A stretch of DNA of 64,000 nucleotides from Thalassoroseus pseudoceratinae (GTDB lineage: Bacteria; Planctomycetota; Planctomycetia; Planctomycetales; Planctomycetaceae), in NCBI RefSeq assembly GCF_011634775.1, contig NZ_JAALXT010000007.1, positions 124,001 through 188,000 of the forward strand. The letters are read 5' to 3'. The notes beneath the pieces were generated by a model that saw only the letters and a list, made by a program, of their open reading frames with translations, searched no databases and was not told the origin of the DNA. Below, piece after piece: positions 1 to 9,229 of the stretch (its first letter is position 1; each line of letters opens with the position of its first letter). Position numbers and translations under genes: made by a program.

Positions 1-1
1 C

Positions 2-3000
2 GAGCACATTCAGTCGCTGTGCCGAGACTTTCGGCGGCAGCTCAAAAGCGGTACGCCGACACGGATTGAAGATTATCTTGACCGCGTCGAGAAATCTTCG
101 CGGGAAATGTTGTTTCAGAATCTATTGCATGTCGAGATTGAGTTTCGTCGGCGACAAGGCGAGCAGGCCTCGTCTGATCAGTACGCTGACCGGTTCCCCG
201 ATCTGATGGGGCTTGTTCGTCAGGCGTTCTTCGAGTCAACCATCCTATCGATGGGTCCGCATGTAGATACGCCGGCGAACGAAAAGACCGTGCTGTACGG
301 GATGCCTGCCGCCCGCAAGTTGGGCGACTATGAACTCCTGCGGGAACTCGGGCGAGGTGGTTTCGGCGTTGTCTATGAAGCCAAGCACTTGCAACGCAAT
401 GATTTGGTCGCCCTGAAAACTTTGCCAACCCTGATGGATGGCCAACCGCAACCGCTCGATGACGCAGGACGGCTACATCGGTTTCGCCGCGAGTTTCGAT
501 CGCTTTCGGAGATCAATCATCCGAATCTCGTGGGGATGCAGTCGCTGGAAGTTGAGGGGCGGCAATGGTTCTTCACGATGGACCTGATCCAAGGCAAGGA
601 CTTTATCACGCATGTCCGCCCCCAAGGAGAATTCGACGAAAGCCGTCTGCGTCCTGCTCTAGCGCAATTAGTCACGGGGGTGTTGGCTCTCCATCGCAAC
701 TACATTATTCATCGCGATCTCAAGCCTTCCAACGTGATGGTTGATGAAGATGGTCGTGTCGTGGTGCTGGATTTTGGACTGGTGCTCGAGCAGCAACGCA
801 CCTCATTGGCCGAGACGGAAAATGGCATTACCGGGAGTCCCGCCTACATGTCGCCCGAGCAGGCGATGTCAGATACGGCAACAACAACTTCTGACTGGTA
901 CTCGGTTGGTGTCATGTTGTATGAGGCTTTGACGGGCCAGGTTCCGTTTTCCGGCAGCGTATTGAAAGTGTTGCAGGACAAGCAGCAACAGCCCGCGCCG
1001 TCACTGCCTCGTGATAGCGATTTGCCGAACGATCTATGTGACCTGTGTGAGGCACTCCTGGCAACGAAACCCAGCGACCGACCCGACCCTGCCGAGATTG
1101 CCCACTCAGTGGCGTATGCTGGTGCGCCCACCGAATCTGTGACTCCGAGTCGACCACACGGATTGATAGGGCGGGAAACGCATTTGGCAAAACTTCGCAC
1201 CGCATTGAGTGATTTCAATGATCGAGGCCAGCCGGTTGCGGTCTTCATCGACGGACGCTCGGGGGAAGGCAAAACGTCCTTGTGCGATGCGTTTCTCGAG
1301 CCGTTTCGTCAGCACTCGCGTTACGCTCTGTTGAGTGGTCGTTGCTACGACCGCGAATCCGTGCCGTTCAGAGCGTTGGATACGGTCATCGACGCCATCT
1401 GCGGATATCTCAATGGTTTGACCACCGAAGCAGTTAACTCGGTCTTGCCACGAGATGTTCAGGCACTGCAACACACCTTCCCGGTATTCGGTCGTGTGAA
1501 GGCGATTCGTGCGAGTCAGTCGGCTAATCTGAGTGAGCTTGATGACCACGAAGTGCGGAATCGAGCGTTTCTAGCAATGCGAGAGTTGCTAGGAAGAATC
1601 AGCGATCGCCAACCCGTCATTCTGTTCGTCGACGATCTCCAGTGGGGGGACACGGATAGTGCGGAAGTCTTGATGCAAGTTCTGCGGGGTCCCAATCCTC
1701 CCCGCGTCTACTTTCTAGGTACTTATCGGACGGATGAGGCCGACGATAGTCGATTCCTCACGGCATGGCAGACGATCGCCAAACAACAGCAAATCGAAGT
1801 GGATACCCGGTCGCTCAGTGTGGGACCTCTGACTGCTGATGAGTGCCGACAACTGATGATCGAGATGCTCGACACCGACACGGAAGTCGTCCGCCGCCGG
1901 GCCACGGAATTTTTCGAACAAACGGCCGGAAACGCATTCTTGTTCACCGAGTTGGTCGGCTGCTTCGATCCCGACGCGGATTCGTTTCATCAGATCCCTG
2001 TCAATCAGATTATTGACAACAAGCTTCGGGATTTGCCGCCGGAAGCCACGACGCTCTTGCAACTAATCAGCGTCTCTGGGCAAGCGTTGCAGACCAGTGA
2101 GGTTGCCACCGCAGCCGGTCTTGAAGCCGTTCCCATGGCTACGCTAACTCGGATGCGGAATGCCCGATTGATTCGCTTCGTGGGAGAAGAGACAACACCG
2201 ATCGTCGATACATATCACGATCGAATCCGAGAAACCGTTTTGGCCGAACTAGACAAGACACAGGCAATCGAACAGCACCGGTTGCTCGGCCAGGCCATTG
2301 AACAGATTCATGGTGGATTGACGGAAGAGCAATTGCAGAGCATCGAGCAGGGCAACTTTGAACTCAACGACGACGCTGCGATCACGCGACTTTTTGACCT
2401 ATCGTTTCATTTCTCTGCAGCAAACGACTCGCGAAAAGGCTTCGCCTATAGTGTTCTTGCCGCCGAACAGGCACGGCGACAATTCTCTTTGGAAGCCGCT
2501 GTGCCCAAGTACGTCGCCGGACGCGTGCATTTCGATCATGTCAATCAAACGGCTCAATATCAATTGTTACTGCGACTCGGTGAAACGCTCAGACTTCTCG
2601 GCCGGTATTCCGAGGCGGAAGAAGCATTGTCCGCCGCGTTGCCACTTTCACAAGATGTTGTCGAGCGTTGTGCGGTTGAGAATGTACAAGCGGAAGCTTG
2701 TCGTCAGGCAGGGCGTTATGAAGAGAGCGCAAAACGCTTCGCAACGAGTCTGCGGTCAATGGGAATTGTTGTACCGAATTCGACACCTGGCCTGATTTTC
2801 GGCATCGCGAAACAAGTTGCGATTCAAGCTCTGCATACTCTTAGAGGTTACCCGCGACCTAGTAGCCCTCCAGCAGGTCCGCGTGAACTTCTCATTACAA
2901 AGTTGCTGTTCGGATACAACATGTCGGTATGGTTTCGGAATACCCCGAATGTGCTGTGGACGTGCCTTGCCTCGCTCAATCGCGCGGAGCGGTTCGCTCC

Positions 3001-4051
3001 GTCTCGGGAACTTATCCTCTCTCACAGTTTGCATAGCGCCATTTGCATGGTCCTGAAGATAGAGAATCGCGGTCGCCGTTATCTGGATCGTGTCTCTACC
3101 ACAACTAGTGACGACGATTTCGGCATGCGTTTGCTACACCACTTCCATGCGGCAGTCGGTCACTATTCCGGCACGCGGTTTGTTGAAACACAGCAGCATG
3201 CGGATCAGGGGCTAGCAGTCCTTGAACGCAGTGGTGATGTTTGGCGAGGACTGTTGCTCAAACTGCATTTCCTATTGGCCGAGTATCGACTCGGTCATTT
3301 AGAATCGGCTCTCAAAAGTGCTCTCGACGGTTTCGCGGAAAGCGTACGTCTGGGTGATCCGAATACGGCTCACGACTATCTCAACCTCGTCGCGATGATT
3401 ACGGGCGGGCGGTTTCGTTTCGATGAAATGAACTCGGCGTTGACGCCGATCCCCGATAACTTTCAAGCGACCAATCAAAAGTTGCAGGCCGAAGCCCGCT
3501 GGCATTTGCATTGCGGACGCATCGAAGAAGGATATCGTGTTGCGGAAGAAGGCTTTCAATTGATGAAGAAACACGTCGTGATCAATCACATCACGAATAC
3601 TAATTTTCCGTTGATTCTCAAAGCCATCAGGCTATACGCGGACGACATACAATCAACAGACCCCGCCGCAGCCAAAGCGGAGCTAAAGAAAGGTTACCGA
3701 CGAGCCAAATGGGCCAACCGCATTACCCTTGGTGGACCAGATCATGCCGCCACACTACGCGAATTGGCCATCTATCACGAGAAACGCGGCCACATTCGAA
3801 AAGCACTCAAAGTCTTGCAGCGTAGTTGCGAAGTCGCTGATCAGTATGAAATGAAAGCGGAAGCAATCGAATCCCGATGCCTGCACACAACCTTAAGTGC
3901 TCAATATGGTTTAGCAACACAGACTGAGGCCGACGAGGCCACTGAAGTCTTGTCGCAACTCCGCTCTCAGCTTGACGAATTGTTCAAGACACAACCCTAC
4001 TTGCGTGATCTATCGGAAACCGATCGCGACTCAATCGCCAACTCATTTTGA
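2..4051 (+). CDS. Ser/Thr protein kinase with AAA-type NTPase and TPR-like C-terminus (5' end cut by window)
   Basis: This is a large cytoplasmic kinase of the PknK-like layout: kinase, then NTPase, then helical repeats. The reading frame is open from base 2. Its first 35 codons match residues 11-45 of the next gene, so the true start lies about ten codons outside the window and the ATG at 107 is internal. Counting from that ATG, the glycine loop is at 82-87, the ATP lysine at 104, the catalytic HRDLKPSN at 202-209, DFG at 222-224 and a Walker A (GRSGEGKT) at 383-390. Walker B (ILFVDD) is at 505-510, and the last 600 residues are helical, TPR-like. No membrane segment is seen. The kinase residues are intact, so it should be active; the signal it senses is unknown. 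Confidence 0.93.
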   Translation, partial: EHIQSLCRDFRRQLKSGTPTRIEDYLDRVEKSSREMLFQNLLHVEIEFRRRQGEQASSDQYADRFPDLMGLVRQAFFESTILSMGPHVDTPANEKTVLYGMPAARKLGDYELLRELGRGGFGVVYEAKHLQRNDLVALKTLPTLMDGQPQPLDDAGRLHRFRREFRSLSEINHPNLVGMQSLEVEGRQWFFTMDLIQGKDFITHVRPQGEFDESRLRPALAQLVTGVLALHRNYIIHRDLKPSNVMVDEDGRVVVLDFGLVLEQQRTSLAETENGITGSPAYMSPEQAMSDTATTTSDWYSVGVMLYEALTGQVPFSGSVLKVLQDKQQQPAPSLPRDSDLPNDLCDLCEALLATKPSDRPDPAEIAHSVAYAGAPTESVTPSRPHGLIGRETHLAKLRTALSDFNDRGQPVAVFIDGRSGEGKTSLCDAFLEPFRQHSRYALLSGRCYDRESVPFRALDTVIDAICGYLNGLTTEAVNSVLPRDVQALQHTFPVFGRVKAIRASQSANLSELDDHEVRNRAFLAMRELLGRISDRQPVILFVDDLQWGDTDSAEVLMQVLRGPNPPRVYFLGTYRTDEADDSRFLTAWQTIAKQQQIEVDTRSLSVGPLTADECRQLMIEMLDTDTEVVRRRATEFFEQTAGNAFLFTELVGCFDPDADSFHQIPVNQIIDNKLRDLPPEATTLLQLISVSGQALQTSEVATAAGLEAVPMATLTRMRNARLIRFVGEETTPIVDTYHDRIRETVLAELDKTQAIEQHRLLGQAIEQIHGGLTEEQLQSIEQGNFELNDDAAITRLFDLSFHFSAANDSRKGFAYSVLAAEQARRQFSLEAAVPKYVAGRVHFDHVNQTAQYQLLLRLGETLRLLGRYSEAEEALSAALPLSQDVVERCAVENVQAEACRQAGRYEESAKRFATSLRSMGIVVPNSTPGLIFGIAKQVAIQALHTLRGYPRPSSPPAGPRELLITKLLFGYNMSVWFRNTPNVLWTCLASLNRAERFAPSRELILSHSLHSAICMVLKIENRGRRYLDRVSTTTSDDDFGMRLLHHFHAAVGHYSGTRFVETQQHADQGLAVLERSGDVWRGLLLKLHFLLAEYRLGHLESALKSALDGFAESVRLGDPNTAHDYLNLVAMITGGRFRFDEMNSALTPIPDNFQATNQKLQAEARWHLHCGRIEEGYRVAEEGFQLMKKHVVINHITNTNFPLILKAIRLYADDIQSTDPAAAKAELKKGYRRAKWANRITLGGPDHAATLRELAIYHEKRGHIRKALKVLQRSCEVADQYEMKAEAIESRCLHTTLSAQYGLATQTEADEATEVLSQLRSQLDELFKTQPYLRDLSETDRDSIANSF

Positions 4052-4269
4052 CCGGCATCAGTTAGAACGTGCTTCGCCTATGAGTAGTCTTTCTGCACAG
4101 GCATTTTCAAGAATCCCGGATCACTAAAACTAGATGGCAGTCTAGAACCTGCTTGCATTTTTTCAGTCATAACAAACCGACGTGTAATAACGCATTTGGT
4201 TGCCTGGCGACGGCTTTGAGAAGGACACGTCTCAAAACATAAACAACTTGTAGTCCGAAGTATTCGCCT

Positions 4270-7200
4270 ATGGACAACCACGAACGACAAACTAGCTTTG
4301 AGCAAATCCAAACCATTTGTCGGGATTTCCGGCGAAAGCTCAAAAGCGGTCTGCCCAAGCGGATCGAGGATTATCTGGATCGAGTTTACGAACCATCACG
4401 TGAGATGCTGTTTCAAAATCTGTTGCACGTCGAAATTGAGTTTCGGCGACGACAGGGCGAGCAGCCGGAGTCTAACGAGTACGCAGCTAGGTTTCCTGAT
4501 CTCACGCGACTGGTTCGTCAGGCCTTTTTTGAATCGACAATGATGTCGATGAGTCCAGAGGTGGAAACCCCCGCGGACGAAGCGACTATTCTTTACGGGA
4601 TGCCCGCCGCACGGAAATTGGGTGACTATGAGTTGCTACGGGAACTGGGTCGCGGCGGTTTTGGTGTTGTGTACGAAGCCCGGCATTTGCAACGTGGCGA
4701 AATCGTTGCGATCAAGACATTGCCCATCCAATCCGACGGTCAAACACAATCGCTCGACGATGCCGAACGTCTGCATCGTTTTCGGCGAGAGTTTCGATCG
4801 CTCTCGGAGATCAACCACCCGAACTTAGTCGGTATGCAGTCGCTGGAGGTTGACGGACGGCAGTGGTTCTTCACGATGGACCTCGTCGACGGTGTCGATT
4901 TTCTGGAATACGTGCGGCCGCATGGTGCGCTCAACGAAACGCGGCTGCGGGAATCGCTGGGCCAACTTGTTGCCGGTATCCTCGCGTTACATCACCTAGA
5001 AATCGTGCATCGCGATCTCAAACCTAGTAACGTGTTCGTCTCTGCCGACGGTCTAGTGACGATCATGGACTTCGGACTTGTCGCGGAACTGCAGGTACGA
5101 ACCGACCAGACGATTTCCATGTACTCGAAGCAGTTTGCCGGCACGCCACGCTACGCGGCGCCTGAACAAACTCTGGGGGTGCGTTCGACCGCGTCCGACT
5201 GGTACGCGATGGGCGTCATGCTTTACGAAGCTCTGACGGGCGAAGTTCCGTTTACTGGGTCGCACGTTGACGTGATTGTGCAGAAAAGGACCGAGGACGC
5301 TCCCAAACTCCGCGAACGCGACGACATCCCGGTGGACTTGGCGGAATTGGTCGATCACTTGTTGCAACGCGAGCCGGAGGACCGTCCTCACGACGACACC
5401 CTTGCCGACCAACTGGGCATCGTGCCGGAAGCTCAGTCACTGGACTCGATCGACAGTCATCTATCAAGTCTCTCCGGACACTCCGAAAGTCTCCTCGTCG
5501 GCCGAGAGTCTCAACTGCTGGAATTGGAACAAACGCGACAAGAACTTCTTCAAACGCGTCAATCACTTGTCGTCTTCATCAGTGGTCGCAGTGGCGAAGG
5601 CAAAACGTCGCTTGCGGAGAAGTTTCTTCAAAGTCCCCGGCTCGGCAACGAACTGCTTGTGCTTTCCGGGCGTTGCTACGATCGTGAGTCCGTTCCGTTC
5701 AAAGTGATTGACTGCCTCATTGATGCGTTGGTGGCCTATCTCCGAGTACAGCCGACGGACGAAGTGCATGCGTTGCTACCTGACGACGTTGCGATGTTGG
5801 CACAGTTGTTTCCTGTGTTGCGACGAGTCGAGGCGATTGCCACGCAATCCCCGTTCAATCTGACGGGGATCGATAGCCGACAGATTCGATTCCGTGCGTT
5901 CGCTGCACTCCGTGAGTTGTTGATCTCGATTGGCACGTCAACACCCCTGATTTTGTTCGTTGACGATCTGCAATGGGGTGATGCGGACAGTGCGTCGGCG
6001 ATGGCGGAATTGCTTAAGCCACCTGGTGCTCCTGCTGTGATGCTACTAGGCACCTACCGCAGTGACGAAGCCGAATCGAGTCCGTTCATCATGGCATGGC
6101 GGGAGAACCGCCCGGAAGTGCGGGAGTTGACTATCGAAGTGGCACCGTTGTCGCAAGACGAATGCGCGGCACTGTTCGCTGCTCGCTTGGGAGTCACGGA
6201 CGAATCACTGTGTCATGATGCGGCGAAACTGTACGAAGCGGCGCAAGGGAACCCTTACTTTCTGGAGCAACTTCTCGAAGGCTACGACCATGAAACAGGG
6301 CGTTTCCAGCCGATCCCTTTGCAGGACGTCATCACGCGTCGGCTCGAACGACTTCCCGATGACGCATTGCCGCTGCTGGAATCGATTGCCATTGCAGGAC
6401 AAGCCGTGCGGCTGGACGAAGTCGCTCACGTCGCTGGTGACCTCGGTTCGGCTTTCGCAACGATCACGCATATGCGGAGCGAACGCTTGGTACGGTTGAT
6501 CGGCTCCGAGAACCAGCAACTGGTCGACACATATCACGACAAGATCCGCGAAACGGTGTTGGCGGAGATGGATCCGCAGCGGCATCGTCGACTGCACTGG
6601 AAGTTTGGGGAATACTTAGAACAATCCGAAAACCTGACGGCAGCACAAGTCCTTGACTGCTTGAATGTCGATCCCGTCGATGACGAGACCGCCGAAGCCA
6701 TCGCATCGGATCGCATTGTCGATCTTGCCTACCACTTCTACGCAGCCGGAGATTCACGAGCCTTTGCCTATCAATTCATGGCGGGGGAGTTGGCCTACCG
6801 TGCCTATTCGACGGAAGAAGCATTGACGTTTCTCAGAAGCGCGGAAACATTGCTGCCGAAGGATGCAACCGATGCACTGCGGTACCGCCTCCTCAACCGA
6901 TTAGGCAATACTCTAATCCGACTGAAGTCCTTCACGGATGGGTTAGACCTATTGCATCAGACGATTGCACTAGCGCCTTCAAGCCTTTCGCGGACACACA
7001 CGTTTTTCCAAATGGGTGTGGCTACGGCAACAATCGCCAGATATGACACGTCCCTTGAGTATTTCGACATGGCCCTTGCGGAGATCGGTTCCCGAAGGCG
7101 GCAGGCACTGGGGGCGTTGTTCACCATACCTTTCATGGCGGCTCGGGTGTTTCTGCTTCCACATCGTCGCTGGTCGGACTCACAACCGGACCTGCCGCAG

Positions 7201-8364
7201 AAACAAAGGGCATTGGAGCAACGGATTCACTATCAACTCGTCACTCTTCTGTTCGAAAAGTCGCCGATGGGGCAATACTACTCCATGTTTCGACTAGCAC
7301 AGTTAGCCGCTGACTCAAGAAATCGAGATCTTTATGTCGAGGGCACGATCGAGCTTGCTGGGTTTCTCATACTTGCTGGACTTCCGAGACTTGGGAGGTG
7401 GCAAACCCAGAGAGTGGCGGACATTTCGTCTCCGGCTCAGAACTCTCCGGAAATTCGTGGAGAACTCGTCAAATTACGAGGCCTCTATTACAACGCGACT
7501 GGAGAATTGCAGCAGGCACGCCGCGACTGTGAAGAGTCGTTTGCGATTCTTTCGAAAGCCGGAGCTCACTGGCAAGCCTCGTTCGCGATCCACCTGGCTC
7601 GTCACGTGCTCCAAGTTGTCGGCAACTCGATGGAGGAAGCGGATGCCGCTCGCAAGGTCATCATCCTTGGCAAAACGACTGGCGACTTTCGCGCACAGTG
7701 TTGGGGTCAATACGATCTCGCCGGCGGCTTAGCCCGAGCTGGACAAATCGAAGCTGCGAAACAGCGGATTGAAAAGGCCCGAGTCCTCCTCGGCAAATGC
7801 GAGGCATCGGCGAGTACCGAGACGATTTTTCTGGCGACCGAGGCCTACGTCTTGCTGCAAGCTTCGGAATATGGGCTGGCCCGTGCGACTGCGGAGAGAT
7901 CGTGGCGACTGACCAAGCGTTTGTTGCTCTTCATGGAATACAACTTGTTGAGCCTGCCAGTTTTGATCGCATGCATCACGGGGCCGAAATGGGTCTGGAC
8001 GCCCGCCGCTGAAAAACGGATTCTAAAGCGACTCTTGCGGTCATCATGGATGGCGATGGGCATGCATCCCAATTTGAAGCCGCACGTCTATCGTGTCCAT
8101 GGACGAGCATTTTGGACGCTCGGCAAACATCGCAAAGCCATTCGCAGTTTTCAAAAGGCGATCGAATGCGCTGAAAACATTGGTGCCGACTACGACCGTG
8201 CCCGCAGTTTGCTCGATCTCGCGGCCGTCCAGGTAGACGGGCGGGACGAAAGACGCCAAGCCGCGATTGAACTACTCAAGAAACAAGAGTCTGTTCTCCC
8301 CTGGGCCGAGCGTTGGCTGCTGGGAGATCAGTTTGACGAAAAGTGCGTCGCTCCACCATCGTGA
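4270..8364 (+). CDS. Ser/Thr protein kinase with AAA-type NTPase and TPR-like C-terminus (tandem paralogue)
   Basis: This complete 1364-residue protein is a tandem paralogue of the preceding gene. Order of parts: N-terminal helical region (1-110) typical of planctomycete kinases, kinase domain (about 119-375), NTPase (about 405-700) and TPR-like helices to the end. Visible motifs are the glycine loop at 127-132, Lys149, HRDLKPSN at 247-254, DFG at 267-269, Walker A GRSGEGKT at 439-446 and Walker B ILFVDD at 561-566. The N-terminal halves of the two paralogues are nearly the same in long runs, while the C-terminal repeats have drifted. This suggests a shared output and different sensed ligands (inference). 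No ribosome site precedes the ATG, and 218 bases separate it from the upstream gene. Confidence 0.93.
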   Translation: MDNHERQTSFEQIQTICRDFRRKLKSGLPKRIEDYLDRVYEPSREMLFQNLLHVEIEFRRRQGEQPESNEYAARFPDLTRLVRQAFFESTMMSMSPEVETPADEATILYGMPAARKLGDYELLRELGRGGFGVVYEARHLQRGEIVAIKTLPIQSDGQTQSLDDAERLHRFRREFRSLSEINHPNLVGMQSLEVDGRQWFFTMDLVDGVDFLEYVRPHGALNETRLRESLGQLVAGILALHHLEIVHRDLKPSNVFVSADGLVTIMDFGLVAELQVRTDQTISMYSKQFAGTPRYAAPEQTLGVRSTASDWYAMGVMLYEALTGEVPFTGSHVDVIVQKRTEDAPKLRERDDIPVDLAELVDHLLQREPEDRPHDDTLADQLGIVPEAQSLDSIDSHLSSLSGHSESLLVGRESQLLELEQTRQELLQTRQSLVVFISGRSGEGKTSLAEKFLQSPRLGNELLVLSGRCYDRESVPFKVIDCLIDALVAYLRVQPTDEVHALLPDDVAMLAQLFPVLRRVEAIATQSPFNLTGIDSRQIRFRAFAALRELLISIGTSTPLILFVDDLQWGDADSASAMAELLKPPGAPAVMLLGTYRSDEAESSPFIMAWRENRPEVRELTIEVAPLSQDECAALFAARLGVTDESLCHDAAKLYEAAQGNPYFLEQLLEGYDHETGRFQPIPLQDVITRRLERLPDDALPLLESIAIAGQAVRLDEVAHVAGDLGSAFATITHMRSERLVRLIGSENQQLVDTYHDKIRETVLAEMDPQRHRRLHWKFGEYLEQSENLTAAQVLDCLNVDPVDDETAEAIASDRIVDLAYHFYAAGDSRAFAYQFMAGELAYRAYSTEEALTFLRSAETLLPKDATDALRYRLLNRLGNTLIRLKSFTDGLDLLHQTIALAPSSLSRTHTFFQMGVATATIARYDTSLEYFDMALAEIGSRRRQALGALFTIPFMAARVFLLPHRRWSDSQPDLPQKQRALEQRIHYQLVTLLFEKSPMGQYYSMFRLAQLAADSRNRDLYVEGTIELAGFLILAGLPRLGRWQTQRVADISSPAQNSPEIRGELVKLRGLYYNATGELQQARRDCEESFAILSKAGAHWQASFAIHLARHVLQVVGNSMEEADAARKVIILGKTTGDFRAQCWGQYDLAGGLARAGQIEAAKQRIEKARVLLGKCEASASTETIFLATEAYVLLQASEYGLARATAERSWRLTKRLLLFMEYNLLSLPVLIACITGPKWVWTPAAEKRILKRLLRSSWMAMGMHPNLKPHVYRVHGRAFWTLGKHRKAIRSFQKAIECAENIGADYDRARSLLDLAAVQVDGRDERRQAAIELLKKQESVLPWAERWLLGDQFDEKCVAPPS

Positions 8365-8620
8365 ATTCCACCGCTCCGGGTCCGTTTCATGTCCACAACT
8401 CTCGACGGGCATAATCCGATGCCGTTTCGATTCTGCACGCGAATGAAGAACAACGGTTTTGCACTTCCATCAAGACCTGGACGCTTGACTCGCATAGAAA
8501 ACACCGGCTACGCTGGACCGTGTTGCGGAAGGAAGGGTTCCATCACCATCCGTAGCACAGGACGCCGAGATCGGTGGCAATCGGACATTCTCAAGACGCC
8601 TGGCCGAATGAATCATCGAC

Positions 8621-9226
8621 ATGCAACACGCCAATGTGGCAGAACTGATCGACCGTGTGCGGAGGGGCGACGAAGATGCACGGGAGCAATTGTTTGGGCT
8701 GTGTCGAATTCAGCTCAAGCAGTGGGCGACGACGGTCTTCGCCGGACAGTTGGGGCCGGTCTGGGACTTGTCCGACGCCGTTCAGGAATCGCTCGCCGAA
8801 GCCAACCGCGATTTTGCAGCGTATCGCGGTCGCAACGCAGACGAACTGTTTGCTTGGCTCAGACAAATTCTGAGTCACACAATCTTGGATCGACAGCGTC
8901 ATCAAAGTCGCCAAAAACGCCACGGCGGTTCGCTCCAGTCACTCGATTTCAGCCATGCTTTCGGCACACCTCTCAAGGACTTGGTTCCCGATGCAGGCTC
9001 GTCCATTAGTCATCGCATGATTCGTGCCGAGCAAACCGAGACGCTCAGCCACATGATCGATCATCTCCCCGAGGATCAAGCCACGGTTGTCCGACTCCGA
9101 CATTTGCAGGGGCTGTCCGTTGACGAGATTTCTCAGCAAATGAATCGTTCAGCCCCGTCGGTTGCCGGATTGTTGATTCGAGCGATGCGGCGATTGCGGG
9201 AATTGATGGCCCACAAGGACACTTAA
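8621..9226 (+). CDS. ECF-type RNA polymerase sigma factor
   Basis: A 201-residue ECF sigma factor that directs RNA polymerase to its own promoters. Region 2 spans about residues 8-95, with a core-binding helix around WDLSDAVQESL (48-58). Region 4 spans about 138-195, where LSVDEISQQMNRSAPSVAGL forms the DNA-binding helix-turn-helix. It stops 3 bases before the start of a membrane kinase gene. Planctomycetes are known for ECF groups encoded beside Ser/Thr kinases with no classical anti-sigma factor, so control by the neighbouring kinase is the likely mechanism (inference). A longer reading frame overlapping its first two thirds in another frame has no recognisable content. The 256 bases before the gene hold no other gene I can support. 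Confidence 0.9.
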   Translation: MQHANVAELIDRVRRGDEDAREQLFGLCRIQLKQWATTVFAGQLGPVWDLSDAVQESLAEANRDFAAYRGRNADELFAWLRQILSHTILDRQRHQSRQKRHGGSLQSLDFSHAFGTPLKDLVPDAGSSISHRMIRAEQTETLSHMIDHLPEDQATVVRLRHLQGLSVDEISQQMNRSAPSVAGLLIRAMRRLRELMAHKDT

Positions 9227-9229
9227 CCG

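Noticed and set aside
8389-9009. A 206-codon rightward frame
   Set aside because: It overlaps the ECF sigma gene in another frame, is rich in Arg and Cys as shadows of GC-rich genes are, and has no domain.
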